From Rhodoferax sp. AJA081-3 (lineage in GTDB: Bacteria > Pseudomonadota > Gammaproteobacteria > Burkholderiales > Burkholderiaceae_C), in assembly GCF_017798165.1 (NCBI RefSeq), contig NZ_CP059068.1:3844001-3908000 (forward strand): 64,000 bases of DNA, read 5' to 3'. Below the pieces are notes generated by a model, which saw nothing but the letters and a program-made list of their open reading frames with translations, had not been told where the DNA came from and searched no databases. Both the position numbers and the translations under genes were made by a program. This document shows, piece by piece, positions 41,774 to 50,058 of this stretch; the first letter of the stretch is position 1, and every line of letters starts with the position of its first letter.

Positions 41774-42523
41774 TTACCGCGCCAGATATCCACCGTCTAC
41801 CGGGTAATAAGACCCGGTGACAAAGGATGCACGGTCTGACGACAACCACACCACCAGCTCCGCCACTTCCTCTGGCCGGCCAATGCGGCCCAGGGCGTGA
41901 GCGCTGGCCAAGGCAGCGTCTACGGCAGGGTCGCTCACTAGGCCCTGGATCATGGGGGTGTAGATAAATCCTGGCCCAATGGCGTTGATGCGTACACCCT
42001 GGGTGCCGTATTCCAGTGCGGCGGCCTGGGTGAGGCCCACGACGCCGTGTTTGGCCGCGGTATAGGCCGGCGCAGTGGCAAACCCGACGGCGCCTAGTAT
42101 GGACGCCACGTTGATGATGGAACCACCGCCGGACGTGAGCATGGCGGCAATCTGGTACTTCATGCCGTAGAACACGCCTGAGAGATTGGTGTTGATGACC
42201 TGTTCCCAGCCATCCACTGGGTAATCGGCAGTGGGAGCCTGTGGGCCGCCAATGCCCGCGTTGTTGCAGGCGACATCCAGTCTTCCAAAGTGGGCAACCG
42301 TGCGCTCCACCAGCGCGCGCGCGTCGTCGGCCTTGCCAACGTCCGCCGCTACAAAGATGGCATCCCCGCCTTGGGCACGCACCAGGGCAACTGTCTCCTC
42401 GCCTGCCGGGGTCGTGATGTCGGAAACAACTACCCTTGCGCCTTCACGGGCCCAGGCCAGCGCAATGGCGCGGCCAATACCAGACCCGCCACCGGTCACC
42501 AACGCAACTTTGTTCTTCAGCAT
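41774..42523 (-). CDS. Short-chain dehydrogenase/reductase (FabG-like)
   Basis: The 249-residue classical SDR shows VTGGGSGIGRAIALAWAREG, CNNAGIGG, the catalytic Ser in INVASILG and YTAAKHG, and the C-terminal YPVDGGYLAR typical of FabG-like tetramers. The preference (Asp in VVVSDITT) points to NAD(H). Substrate is unknown; it may act on hydroxyacyl or secondary alcohols given the neighbouring cluster. GGAGG precedes ATG 42523. It ends three bases from the convergent SDR gene. Confidence 0.9.
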   Translation of the reverse strand: MLKNKVALVTGGGSGIGRAIALAWAREGARVVVSDITTPAGEETVALVRAQGGDAIFVAADVGKADDARALVERTVAHFGRLDVACNNAGIGGPQAPTADYPVDGWEQVINTNLSGVFYGMKYQIAAMLTSGGGSIINVASILGAVGFATAPAYTAAKHGVVGLTQAAALEYGTQGVRINAIGPGFIYTPMIQGLVSDPAVDAALASAHALGRIGRPEEVAELVVWLSSDRASFVTGSYYPVDGGYLAR

Positions 42524-42557
42524 AAGTCCTCCAGACGTGAACCCCATGTGTCACAGT

Positions 42558-43934
42558 TCATTGTGGGTTGTGTGCCGTGTTGCGGACTTGATATGTGTCA
42601 ACCCATGGCAAGTCTGCGCGGCAGGTGGGGCAAGTTTGCCGGCCGGTTGTGCGCGCGGTGCGCTCGGGTTTGCGCAGGTTGCTGGCCACCCATACTGCTC
42701 GCGGTTCGTTGATGCGGCCGGTCGCGGCCCAGCGGCGGGCCTCCAGCGCAGGGTTGTGCAGCATGGCGGCTAGCCACACGGCCTCGTCGGTGGTGAGCTG
42801 GTCGGCACGTTTGGCGAAATAGGTGTGGGCCGCCGCCTGTGCGCCACACACGGTGGCGCCCCAGGGCGCGTTGTCCAGGTACAGGCGCAGGATGCGGGCC
42901 TTGCCCAGGGTGTGTTCCATCTCCACCGCGTACAACAGTTCACGCAGCTTGCGCACCGGCGTGCGTTCACCGCCAGTTACCAGCAGCTTGGCCACCTGTT
43001 GCGACAGCGTACTGGCACCGCGCAAGCTGGTGTGCGGCGTCTCACCGGCGGCCTGCACGGCGCGCTGGTTGTTGCTGCGCAGGGCGTGGGTTATTTCCAC
43101 GATGTCGTAACCGGTGTGCTCGAAGAAGCGCTGGTCTTCTGCGGCGACCACGGCGCGCGCCAGCAGGCTGTTGGGTCCCAAGGCCACGGGCTTCGTGCGG
43201 GCCGGCAGGCCCTTGTTGCAGGTGCTCTGCGCATTGGCCCATTGGTCCGTGCCCAGTCCCTGCACCGCCATGCCCACCAATTGCGGCTGCACGGTCAGGG
43301 CGCGGGACGGCAGGCTGAGCGTCGCCCGTAGGGCGAAAGTGCCCGCGATCTGTGCAGCTTTCAGTTCGGGTATGGCTTCGGCAAACAGGGCATACCCATC
43401 CCGCACCGGGGTCGGCGGCAGGTCCATGTCCAGCAGCAGGCTGGTATGGGTCAACTGGCCGCGCCAGCTTGCGGCCACCGCACCCGAGGCCACCGTGCCC
43501 TGCAGTTGCATGCCAGTACGCCGCACGCTGACATCGACCGCAGGCAGGCGCAGCGCGGTGGTGCCCCAGCTGGGGTTGCGCAGGCTGCAGGGTTGGCAGC
43601 GCAGGGTCAAGACTTGGTCTTGCGCGACCCAGCCCAAGCGCAAGGGGCCTGCGGGCGAGGGCAGGGTGTGGCCCGCCAGTCGTTGCGCCACCCAGGGCGT
43701 GGTGCCCAGCCAGATCAGCGAGGCAACCCCTACCTCTACCGGCACCGGCCCCACCTGCACGGTCGTAGCCCAGGCCCCCGGCGCAGGGCGTATGGCTGCG
43801 CGGGCCACAAAAAATAGCAGCAGCGTTGCACACACCAGGCTGGCGGTGACCACGCTCACCCAGTAGGCCAGACGGTACAGGGCACGTGATGCCGACAGCG
43901 TGGCAAAGTGAAGTAAAGCAGCGATGTGGTTCAT
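42558..43934 (-). CDS. Monofunctional GT51 transglycosylase with C-terminal Cys motif
   Basis: The 458-residue membrane-anchored protein has one N-terminal TM (about residues 25-50), a 180-residue region of unknown fold, and a GT51 peptidoglycan glycosyltransferase domain: VAAEDQRFFEHTGYD (catalytic Glu), GASTLSQQVAKLL and RKLRELLYAVEMEHTLGKARILRLYLDNAPWG. There is no transpeptidase domain. The C-terminus carries a CPTCRADLPW segment, unusual for this family. The start overlaps the stop of the preceding small gene (ATGA), so it is the last member of the exosortase operon. It may polymerise or remodel glycan at the site where the sorted protein is placed. Confidence 0.88.
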   Translation of the reverse strand: MNHIAALLHFATLSASRALYRLAYWVSVVTASLVCATLLLFFVARAAIRPAPGAWATTVQVGPVPVEVGVASLIWLGTTPWVAQRLAGHTLPSPAGPLRLGWVAQDQVLTLRCQPCSLRNPSWGTTALRLPAVDVSVRRTGMQLQGTVASGAVAASWRGQLTHTSLLLDMDLPPTPVRDGYALFAEAIPELKAAQIAGTFALRATLSLPSRALTVQPQLVGMAVQGLGTDQWANAQSTCNKGLPARTKPVALGPNSLLARAVVAAEDQRFFEHTGYDIVEITHALRSNNQRAVQAAGETPHTSLRGASTLSQQVAKLLVTGGERTPVRKLRELLYAVEMEHTLGKARILRLYLDNAPWGATVCGAQAAAHTYFAKRADQLTTDEAVWLAAMLHNPALEARRWAATGRINEPRAVWVASNLRKPERTARTTGRQTCPTCRADLPWVDTYQVRNTAHNPQ

Positions 43935-44524
43935 AGCGGTGTGGCAACGGTGATGGCTTTCCAGGGGCCGTGGGATTGGCCAGCGACCGACGCCCAGTAC
44001 CAGGACGAGGTGTCGGTAAAGCCCTGGCCGTTGGCATCTTCAATGCGTTCACACACACGCACGCTGCGGCCTTTGCGCTGCGCCACAAAACAGCGCCAGT
44101 GGTCATTGGTGTGTGCCTGGGCTTCCAGCTGTTCGTTGGTGACGTGGTAGCCCAGGCCGCGGTAACAGTCGGTGGCGGGGTGCAGCATGCGTGTGGGTTT
44201 GCTTACCGTGCGCAGCACCAGCGTGTGTTGGCCGTCGGTCATGCGCGCCACGGTGCCGGGAAAGTGTTTGGCAAAGCGCAATTCCACATCGCTCAGTGCC
44301 AGCGGGCGCAGAGGGGCACCTTGCCATTGACTGGGCATTTCATCTGTGACCTTGGCAGCACCTGGTGTTGTGCGCCCATGGGGTCCGGCGTCTTCGACCA
44401 CCCTATGTCCATCGGATGCAATGTGGGCGACACCGGCCAGCGCACACAGGGGCAGCACGGCCGCCCACAGGGCCTTGTGCAGCACGCGGTTCAAGAAGCG
44501 GTTTTCCAACAAACGCTTGTGCAT
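43931..44524 (-). CDS. Exosortase-associated small membrane-anchored protein (EpsI-like)
   Basis: The 197-residue protein has an N-terminal hydrophobic anchor (LWAAVLPLCALAGVAHIA) and an extracytoplasmic domain. HPATDCYRGLGYHV near residue 115 recalls the conserved Cys region of EpsI proteins that accompany exosortases; paired Cys follow (HWRCFVAQ, VRVCERI), and WYWASVAGQSHGPW near the end is strongly patterned. The start lies two bases after the exosortase stop. The EpsI resemblance is weak and inferred partly from context; function unknown. Confidence 0.7.
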   Translation of the reverse strand: MHKRLLENRFLNRVLHKALWAAVLPLCALAGVAHIASDGHRVVEDAGPHGRTTPGAAKVTDEMPSQWQGAPLRPLALSDVELRFAKHFPGTVARMTDGQHTLVLRTVSKPTRMLHPATDCYRGLGYHVTNEQLEAQAHTNDHWRCFVAQRKGRSVRVCERIEDANGQGFTDTSSWYWASVAGQSHGPWKAITVATPL

Positions 44525-44526
44525 GG

Positions 44527-45393
44527 TTATCTCGTGTTGTTCAATGGGCGAGGACGATTGGCTGCCATGGCCCAGGTAATGCCCGCGCAGACCAGTGCCA
44601 GCACCACCAGACCTACTACTTCATGGCCCCAGCCAGGCAGCGGTGCGCCCGAGGCCTGAAAGCTCACCAGAACGGTGTTGCGCAGCACATTGCCCACCAG
44701 CACCAACGCACTGACGATAGGCAAGCGCAGCAAAAAGCTGCGGTTGGCGCGGCCTACCACCAGCGCCACCACACAGGCCGTGAAATAGCCCAGCCAGACC
44801 ATCTGCACTCCAGAGCAAGGCGCGTCCACGATGACCAGTTGCCCGTCGACTATCAGGCTGCTGCCGCTGCGCTCCACCGTGTGGGCTGCAGACAGCAACC
44901 AGCGGCTGGCCTCGGCGGTGACCACGCGCAGGGGAAAGCCCGCATAGAACTGAAGTGATGCCAGCAGCGGCAGGGACAGCACCGACAAACCCAGCACCGG
45001 TGCCGTAGCCACCTGCGATGGCAAAAATGCCAGCAGCCCCAGTGCGAGTGACAACAAACCGACCAGCGCCACCAGCAGATCGGGCAACTGGGCGTGCAGC
45101 GCGGTGGTCAACACCGCACCGGCCAGTGCTGCCACCTGAAAACCCAGGCGCGGTGCAGCACGCAGGCGCAGGCGGTGTTGCCATACCAGGGTGCCCAGAG
45201 CCGCCACGGCCAGTACGCCCAGCGGGTCGTCCGAGCCATCGACCATGCGCTGACCCATCCACCACCAGGTTGGCCACAGCGCCACTGCCAGCAGGGCCAG
45301 CCAGCGCCATTCGGCGGCCGTGTCGATGGCGATGCCAAAGCGCACGAAGCGTGGCATCTGCAACAGACGAGGCAGGGTGCGAGGGTGTTCCAT
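44527..45393 (-). CDS. Exosortase (PEP-CTERM sorting transpeptidase)
   Basis: The 288-residue integral membrane protein has about seven to eight helices and the exosortase catalytic triad: Cys193 in DAPCSGVQM, Arg238 in GNVLRNTVLV and His257 in GWGHEVVGL. Exosortases cleave PEP-CTERM tails in the inner membrane and attach or release the protein at the cell surface. It starts nine bases after the VIT-VWA gene, whose product has the only recognisable PEP-CTERM tail in this window. A one-enzyme one-substrate system is therefore likely. I do not assign an Xrt subtype letter. Confidence 0.92.
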   Translation of the reverse strand: MEHPRTLPRLLQMPRFVRFGIAIDTAAEWRWLALLAVALWPTWWWMGQRMVDGSDDPLGVLAVAALGTLVWQHRLRLRAAPRLGFQVAALAGAVLTTALHAQLPDLLVALVGLLSLALGLLAFLPSQVATAPVLGLSVLSLPLLASLQFYAGFPLRVVTAEASRWLLSAAHTVERSGSSLIVDGQLVIVDAPCSGVQMVWLGYFTACVVALVVGRANRSFLLRLPIVSALVLVGNVLRNTVLVSFQASGAPLPGWGHEVVGLVVLALVCAGITWAMAANRPRPLNNTR

Positions 45394-45402
45394 GTCCAGC
45401 CT

Positions 45403-47496
45403 TCAGCTTGTCAAGTGGTGGTAGCGTGCGCGGCGGCGGCGGCGGCGGCGGCGGGTGGCCAGCATGGCCAGGACCGATAGCGTGACGGCCATCGCACCCC
45501 AGGTTGCGGGCTCGGGCGTGCTGGGCACTTCGGCGCCCAGGGCCGTGTTCTCCACACCCTGGGGCAATGGAGAGGGCTGGTTCACGCTGGTACTGTCTTG
45601 CGGCGCCAGGTTGCGCACCACCTGGTCTACCGCCAGGAAGCTGGTGTACTGCGTCAGCAGGCTGTACTTCAAGCCCAGGTCGGTGATGGCCTTGCTGTAG
45701 CTGTCGCCACCCACCAGCGATTCCTGGTCGCTCAGCGATGCAATGCGGTGGCGGGCCCACAGGTGGCGCAGGGCGGCCGTGTCCGCAGCTGTGTTGGCGC
45801 TGATCTCCATGGTTTGTTGCACAGGGCCATTGGCAGAGTTGCCCTCCAGGATCAGCTTGCCCTTGGCCTCGCCGCGCCATTTGCCAAACACGATCACCGG
45901 GCGTTGCGCCAGCAGATCGGGCAGGTTGCGCGGCTCCACGTCGTACACGTCCAGGCCTTCGACGCGCAGTTTTACATTGGTCAACACGGGGGATTCGATC
46001 ATGGTCTTGAAGCGGGCTGCTTGTTCGGCAGCCTCTGCGGGTTTGGTGATGATGAAAGGCTCACCCATGCCGGCGCGGGCCAGTCCTTCCATCAGGTGGC
46101 GGTTGACGCTGGAGCCAATGCCGAACGAAAACACATTGGCCTTGGAAAGGTTGTTGCGCACCAGGTCAAAAGCTTCGCGCTCCACGGTTACATAGCCGTC
46201 AGTCACCACGACCACGGTGCGTGACACGTCGGCAGCCTTGGGTTCGGCGTACACCCGTTTCAACGCGGGGATCAGTTCCGTGCTGCCTCCACCGCCCATT
46301 TGGTCAATGGTGCGCACGGCCTGTTCGATATTGGCCTTGGTGGCGGGCACCGAGTGGTCGTTCAGGAAGCGGTTGCTGCCGGAGAACAACAACACGTTGA
46401 ACGTGTCGCTGGGGCGCAGGTTGCCAATCAGTTCACGCAACAGGGCCTTGGCAGTGTTGAGCGGAAAGCCGTGCATGGAGCCCGAGATGTCCACCACAAA
46501 GATGTAGTCGCGCGGCGAAATGGCACTGGCCGGCGGTGCCTTGGGTGGTTCCACCATGGCCAGGAAGAAGTTTTCATCCTGCCCTTTGTAGAGCATCACG
46601 CCGCTCTCGATCTTGTCGCCCGCCAGGCGGTAGTCCAGGATGAAGTCGCGGTTGTTGGCTGGCTCCACGTTGGGGTTCAGGCCAATGATGGTGGCGCCGC
46701 CCTGCTCGGTAGCGCTGCGGATGTCGTGTGAACTGGAGCGCACTTCCTTCAGGCCAATGGGCGTGTTCAGCGTGACATGGATATCAAACGCTGCGCCCGT
46801 GTGCTGGCCTTTGGGCATGAAGGGCTGTGCCACCCAGGTGGCGCCTGCCTGATTGCTCTGGGGGCTGTTGTAGCGGGGGCCTACAACCGTGGGGAACACA
46901 AACTGGTAGTTGCCGTTGGTAGGCACCAGCAGCTCGGTGTAGCGCAGCTCCACCTTTACATCGTCGCCGGGCAGGATGTTGGCCACATTCATCTGGAACA
47001 CATTGGGCAGGTGTTGCTCCAGCAGCGCTGCCGTTTTGCCTTCTTGCTTGGCGGCGTCGTATTCCACGCGGGCTTGCTGTTTCTCCTTGATCTTGGCGGT
47101 GATCAGGCGGTCGGCCAGGCGCACATTCATGCCATGCACGGCCGCGCGGGTGGAGCCGGGAAATACGTACTTGGCTTCGATGGCGCGCTGGCCTTCATTC
47201 TTGTAGGTTTGCACGACCGTCACGTCGGCGATGACGCCGCTGACACGCACATCTACCTGGGTGGACTTGAGCGGCAACTGGTCTACACCAGGGTTGTCGC
47301 TTTTGACAAAGAAGTAGGGACTTTCGGTCTTGAGGCGGGGGGCGGTGTCACGGTCTTGTGCCTGTGCGGGGCTGCTGACCAGCACCACAAAACAGGCGGC
47401 TGACAGGGTGGTGGTGACGAGCCACAACCAGCGCGACATGCGAGCGGGCGCTTGCGAAGGGGGTGGTGCGGTAAATGCCGGGGCTGTGATAGCCAT
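45403..47496 (-). CDS. VIT-VWA surface protein with PEP-CTERM tail
   Basis: The 697-residue protein has a long signal region (residues about 20-47), a VIT domain (about 75-200), a VWA domain with MIDAS DISGS at 336-340, the Thr in GGGGSTELIPAL, and Asp in VVVVTDGY. The C-terminus is PEPATWGAMAVTLSVLAML followed by eight Arg. The architecture matches the dedicated target proteins (marine proteobacterial sortase target, TIGR03788) that normally accompany a class C-like sortase; here the tail and partner are of exosortase type. GGAG precedes ATG 47496. Probable surface or envelope adhesion or sensing protein under CreBC control. Confidence 0.92.
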   Translation of the reverse strand: MAITAPAFTAPPPSQAPARMSRWLWLVTTTLSAACFVVLVSSPAQAQDRDTAPRLKTESPYFFVKSDNPGVDQLPLKSTQVDVRVSGVIADVTVVQTYKNEGQRAIEAKYVFPGSTRAAVHGMNVRLADRLITAKIKEKQQARVEYDAAKQEGKTAALLEQHLPNVFQMNVANILPGDDVKVELRYTELLVPTNGNYQFVFPTVVGPRYNSPQSNQAGATWVAQPFMPKGQHTGAAFDIHVTLNTPIGLKEVRSSSHDIRSATEQGGATIIGLNPNVEPANNRDFILDYRLAGDKIESGVMLYKGQDENFFLAMVEPPKAPPASAISPRDYIFVVDISGSMHGFPLNTAKALLRELIGNLRPSDTFNVLLFSGSNRFLNDHSVPATKANIEQAVRTIDQMGGGGSTELIPALKRVYAEPKAADVSRTVVVVTDGYVTVEREAFDLVRNNLSKANVFSFGIGSSVNRHLMEGLARAGMGEPFIITKPAEAAEQAARFKTMIESPVLTNVKLRVEGLDVYDVEPRNLPDLLAQRPVIVFGKWRGEAKGKLILEGNSANGPVQQTMEISANTAADTAALRHLWARHRIASLSDQESLVGGDSYSKAITDLGLKYSLLTQYTSFLAVDQVVRNLAPQDSTSVNQPSPLPQGVENTALGAEVPSTPEPATWGAMAVTLSVLAMLATRRRRRRRRARYHHLTS
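45431..45454 (-). repeat. (CGG)8 trinucleotide run coding for poly-Arg
   Basis: Eight uninterrupted CGG triplets code, on the minus strand, for the eight Arg that end the PEP-CTERM anchor. Slippage would change the Arg count in frame. Confidence 0.85.
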
Positions 47497-47586
47497 GGTG
47501 CTTTCTCCAAACGGCGTGCGGTATTGCACGGTGGAGAGAGCATCCCGCGCCAGCGAGAAAACAATGCGAAGGCTTTAGCGCCTTGT

Positions 47587-47613
47587 GTGAAAACTGTGTG
47601 AAATGTCGGTGAA
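47587..47613 (-). promoter_or_regulatory. Three cre-tag half-sites (CreB operator)
   Basis: On the minus strand TTCAC occurs three times, at 47613-47609, 47602-47598 and 47591-47587, each separated by exactly six bases. The known E. coli CreB site is TTCAC-N6-TTCAC. The array lies between creC and the VIT-VWA gene, about 90-117 bases before its start. Confidence 0.85.
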
Positions 47614-47624
47614 AGCTGCGCCCA

Positions 47625-49115
47625 TCAGCTTGCGCGTGTCTTGGTGCTGCGTGGCAGCCACAGCCTGGCAATGGCACCGGTTGCACCTGCTGCTTCGCCG
47701 GCATCTGAACGGTTGCCCAATGCGATTCGCCCCCGGTGCAGGGAGGCGATTTCCTTCACAAAACTCAGGCCCAGGCCGGTGCTCTTCTTGCGCGAATGCG
47801 GGCGGGCCAGCGAGTAAAACTTCTCAAACACCTTGTCTTCTGCATAACTGGGTATGCCCGCCCCCTGGTCACATACGGTGATGCAGACCCAGCGGCCATC
47901 CAGGTGCAGGCCCAGCTCCACCTGCCCGCCCTCGGGTGAAAAATCCAGCGCGTTGTCCAGCAGGTTGCTGACGGCGCGGCGCAGTAAAAAGGGGTCGGCC
48001 TCCACCGTGGCGTCTGTGTCGGCCGCCACCGTGATGCGGATGCGCCGTTGTGCCGCAGCGCCGTGGGATGCATGGGCCAATTCTTCCAGCAAGGGAAGCA
48101 GTGTTATAGGCTCTACGGTGTCCAGCACGCGGCGGGTTTCCAGCGCGGTCAGCTCCATCATGCGGTCCACCATCTCCTGGATGCGTTCAGTCTCCCGCTG
48201 GATGTTGCCCAGAAAGCGCTGGCGCTGTGCTTCTTCCATCGGCTCCTGCAACAGCTCTGCCGCTCCGCGTATGGCGGACAGCGGGCTTTTGACTTCGTGT
48301 GTCAGCGTTTGCACATAGTCGGCCACATAGTTGCGCCCGGCTAGTGCGTCGCGCATTTCGTCGTAGGCGGCACGTAGCAGCTGCCAGGCGCGCCGCACCA
48401 GGCGCCAGGGGTGGAAGCCCTGCTGCGCGTTGACATACCGCGCATAGTCGGCGATCAGGCCAAAGGGGCGCACCAGCCACACCGACACGGTCACCGCCAG
48501 CACCAGCACCGCCACCACAGACAACATGCCGGCGTACAGCGTGCGGCTGCGTGCGGCGGCCACAAACTGGCCAAAGGTCTGCACCGGTTTGCCCACGGTG
48601 ACGACACCAATGATTTCGCCGCTGCCGGTGCCCTGTGCATTGGTGTTCCAGTACACGGGGGCGGCCATGTACATCACGGCGGAATTGGGGTCACCCGGGA
48701 TATCCATCGAGGTGCGGGCGCCGTATTCACCCTTGAGTGTCATGCGCACATCGCGCCACTGCGAAAAGTCCTTGCCCAGCGATTGGCCGGTGGAGTCAAA
48801 CACGACGGTGCCGTTGCGGTCGGTGACATAGGTGCGCAGCTCCACGCGGGTCTTGCGGATATCGAAGATCTGCGCCTCAAACTGGCGTGCATACACGGCC
48901 TTGAACAGCACCTCCAGTCGCGCCGTATCCAGTGCGCCATCACGCACGTCCTGCTCCACCAGCGCGGCCAGCACCTGGGAGGTTTCCACCAGCGACTCTT
49001 CGGCAGACTCACGGTAACGCGGGTCCAGGTCCGAGACCACGTGGTACAGCACGGCGGCCAGTCCGATGGCATAGATCAGCAGGATGCCTAAAAAAATACG
49101 CGTGCGTTTAGACAA
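47625..49115 (-). CDS. creC: CreC-type sensor histidine kinase
   Basis: The 496-residue sensor matches E. coli CreC along its length: TM1 near residues 7-25, a periplasmic domain with RTYVTDRNGTVVFDS, SQWRDVRMTLKGEYGARTS and SAVMYMAAPVY, TM2 near 195-215, then HisKA with TLTHEVKSPLSAIRGAAELL (His273) and HATPase motifs NLLDNALDFSPEGG, DQGAGIP and KSTGLGLSFVKEIA. CreC responds to metabolic or envelope conditions in E. coli; in Pseudomonas and Aeromonas relatives respond to beta-lactam damage. It is 21 bases after creB and followed by cre-tags. Confidence 0.9.
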   Translation of the reverse strand: MSKRTRIFLGILLIYAIGLAAVLYHVVSDLDPRYRESAEESLVETSQVLAALVEQDVRDGALDTARLEVLFKAVYARQFEAQIFDIRKTRVELRTYVTDRNGTVVFDSTGQSLGKDFSQWRDVRMTLKGEYGARTSMDIPGDPNSAVMYMAAPVYWNTNAQGTGSGEIIGVVTVGKPVQTFGQFVAAARSRTLYAGMLSVVAVLVLAVTVSVWLVRPFGLIADYARYVNAQQGFHPWRLVRRAWQLLRAAYDEMRDALAGRNYVADYVQTLTHEVKSPLSAIRGAAELLQEPMEEAQRQRFLGNIQRETERIQEMVDRMMELTALETRRVLDTVEPITLLPLLEELAHASHGAAAQRRIRITVAADTDATVEADPFLLRRAVSNLLDNALDFSPEGGQVELGLHLDGRWVCITVCDQGAGIPSYAEDKVFEKFYSLARPHSRKKSTGLGLSFVKEIASLHRGRIALGNRSDAGEAAGATGAIARLWLPRSTKTRAS

Positions 49116-49136
49116 AATGGCCGCCAGACTTCGCGA

Positions 49137-49895
49137 TCAACTGGGTGTCCCGGGTAGGTCTTCGTTGAGCGCATACCCGGTACCGCGCAGTGTGCGGATG
49201 GGCTCCAGACCCGGCGCCACGGACTTGAGCTTGGCACGCAGGGTCTTGATGTGGGCGTCCACCGTGCGGTCAAAACTGTCGTTGGCATCGCCCCAGACCT
49301 TTTGCAGCAGCTCGTCGCGGGTGTACACGCGGCCCGGCTTTTGCACCAGCAGGCGCAGCACGCCGTATTCGTAGCGTGACAGCTCCAGCGCGCGGCCATA
49401 GAAGCGGATCTGGTGGCGCTCTTCGTCCAGCAGCCACAAGGCGGGTGTTGGCGCGGAAGTGGTGGGCGTGGGAGTTGCCGCGATTGCCACTGCGGTTGCG
49501 GTTGCTGCCACAGGCCGCGCACTGCGGCGCAGGATGGTGCGCACCCGTGCCACCAACTCGCGCGGCGAAAAAGGCTTGGCAATATAGTCGTCGGCCCCCA
49601 GCTCCAGTCCCACCACGCGGTCAATCTCGTCGCTGCGCGCCGTCAAAAACAGCATGGGCACCTGGTGGCCGCCGGGCAGAGCCTGCAGGCGGCGGAACAG
49701 CTCAAACCCGTTCATGTCCGGCAGGCCCACGTCCAGCACGGCCAGTGCTGGCGGCTCGGCGGCAAACTGGGCCAGGGCCTCGGATGCGGTGCTGCACCAC
49801 ACGGGTGCAAAGCCGTCGGTGGACAACACGTATTGCAGCGTGTCCGCAATGCCGGATTCGTCTTCCACCAAAAGGATACGCGGTTTGGGAGTCAT
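49137..49895 (-). CDS. creB: CreB-type response regulator
   Basis: The 252-residue regulator closely follows E. coli CreB: LLVEDESGIADTLQYVL, phospho-acceptor D55 in LAVLDVGLPDMNGFELFRRLQAL, LFLTARSDEIDRVVGLELGADDYIAKPFSPRELVARVRTILRR, and the winged helix with RYEYGVLRLLVQKPGRVYTRDELLQKVW and DRTVDAHIKTLRAKL. An Ala/Thr/Pro-rich linker of about 30 residues (SARPVAATATAVAIAATPTP...) between the domains is longer than in E. coli. Start at 49895; frames upstream to 50201 overlap the divergent cytochrome gene. It should bind the TTCAC repeats at 47587-47613. Confidence 0.9.
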   Translation of the reverse strand: MTPKPRILLVEDESGIADTLQYVLSTDGFAPVWCSTASEALAQFAAEPPALAVLDVGLPDMNGFELFRRLQALPGGHQVPMLFLTARSDEIDRVVGLELGADDYIAKPFSPRELVARVRTILRRSARPVAATATAVAIAATPTPTTSAPTPALWLLDEERHQIRFYGRALELSRYEYGVLRLLVQKPGRVYTRDELLQKVWGDANDSFDRTVDAHIKTLRAKLKSVAPGLEPIRTLRGTGYALNEDLPGTPS

Positions 49896-50058
49896 AGGGT
49901 GGTAATGGTAACGGGCGGTCTGCGGCAAGGCTTGCGGCCGGGGTGGATGCGAAAAGTAACAATATTTTGTCGGTTGCTGCATCCGTTTGTCGCGCAACTT
50001 CGTTTGTAATGGGTGCGGTGCATGTTGCAGCGCATCCAATTTACCGAGGGTGGTGTGT

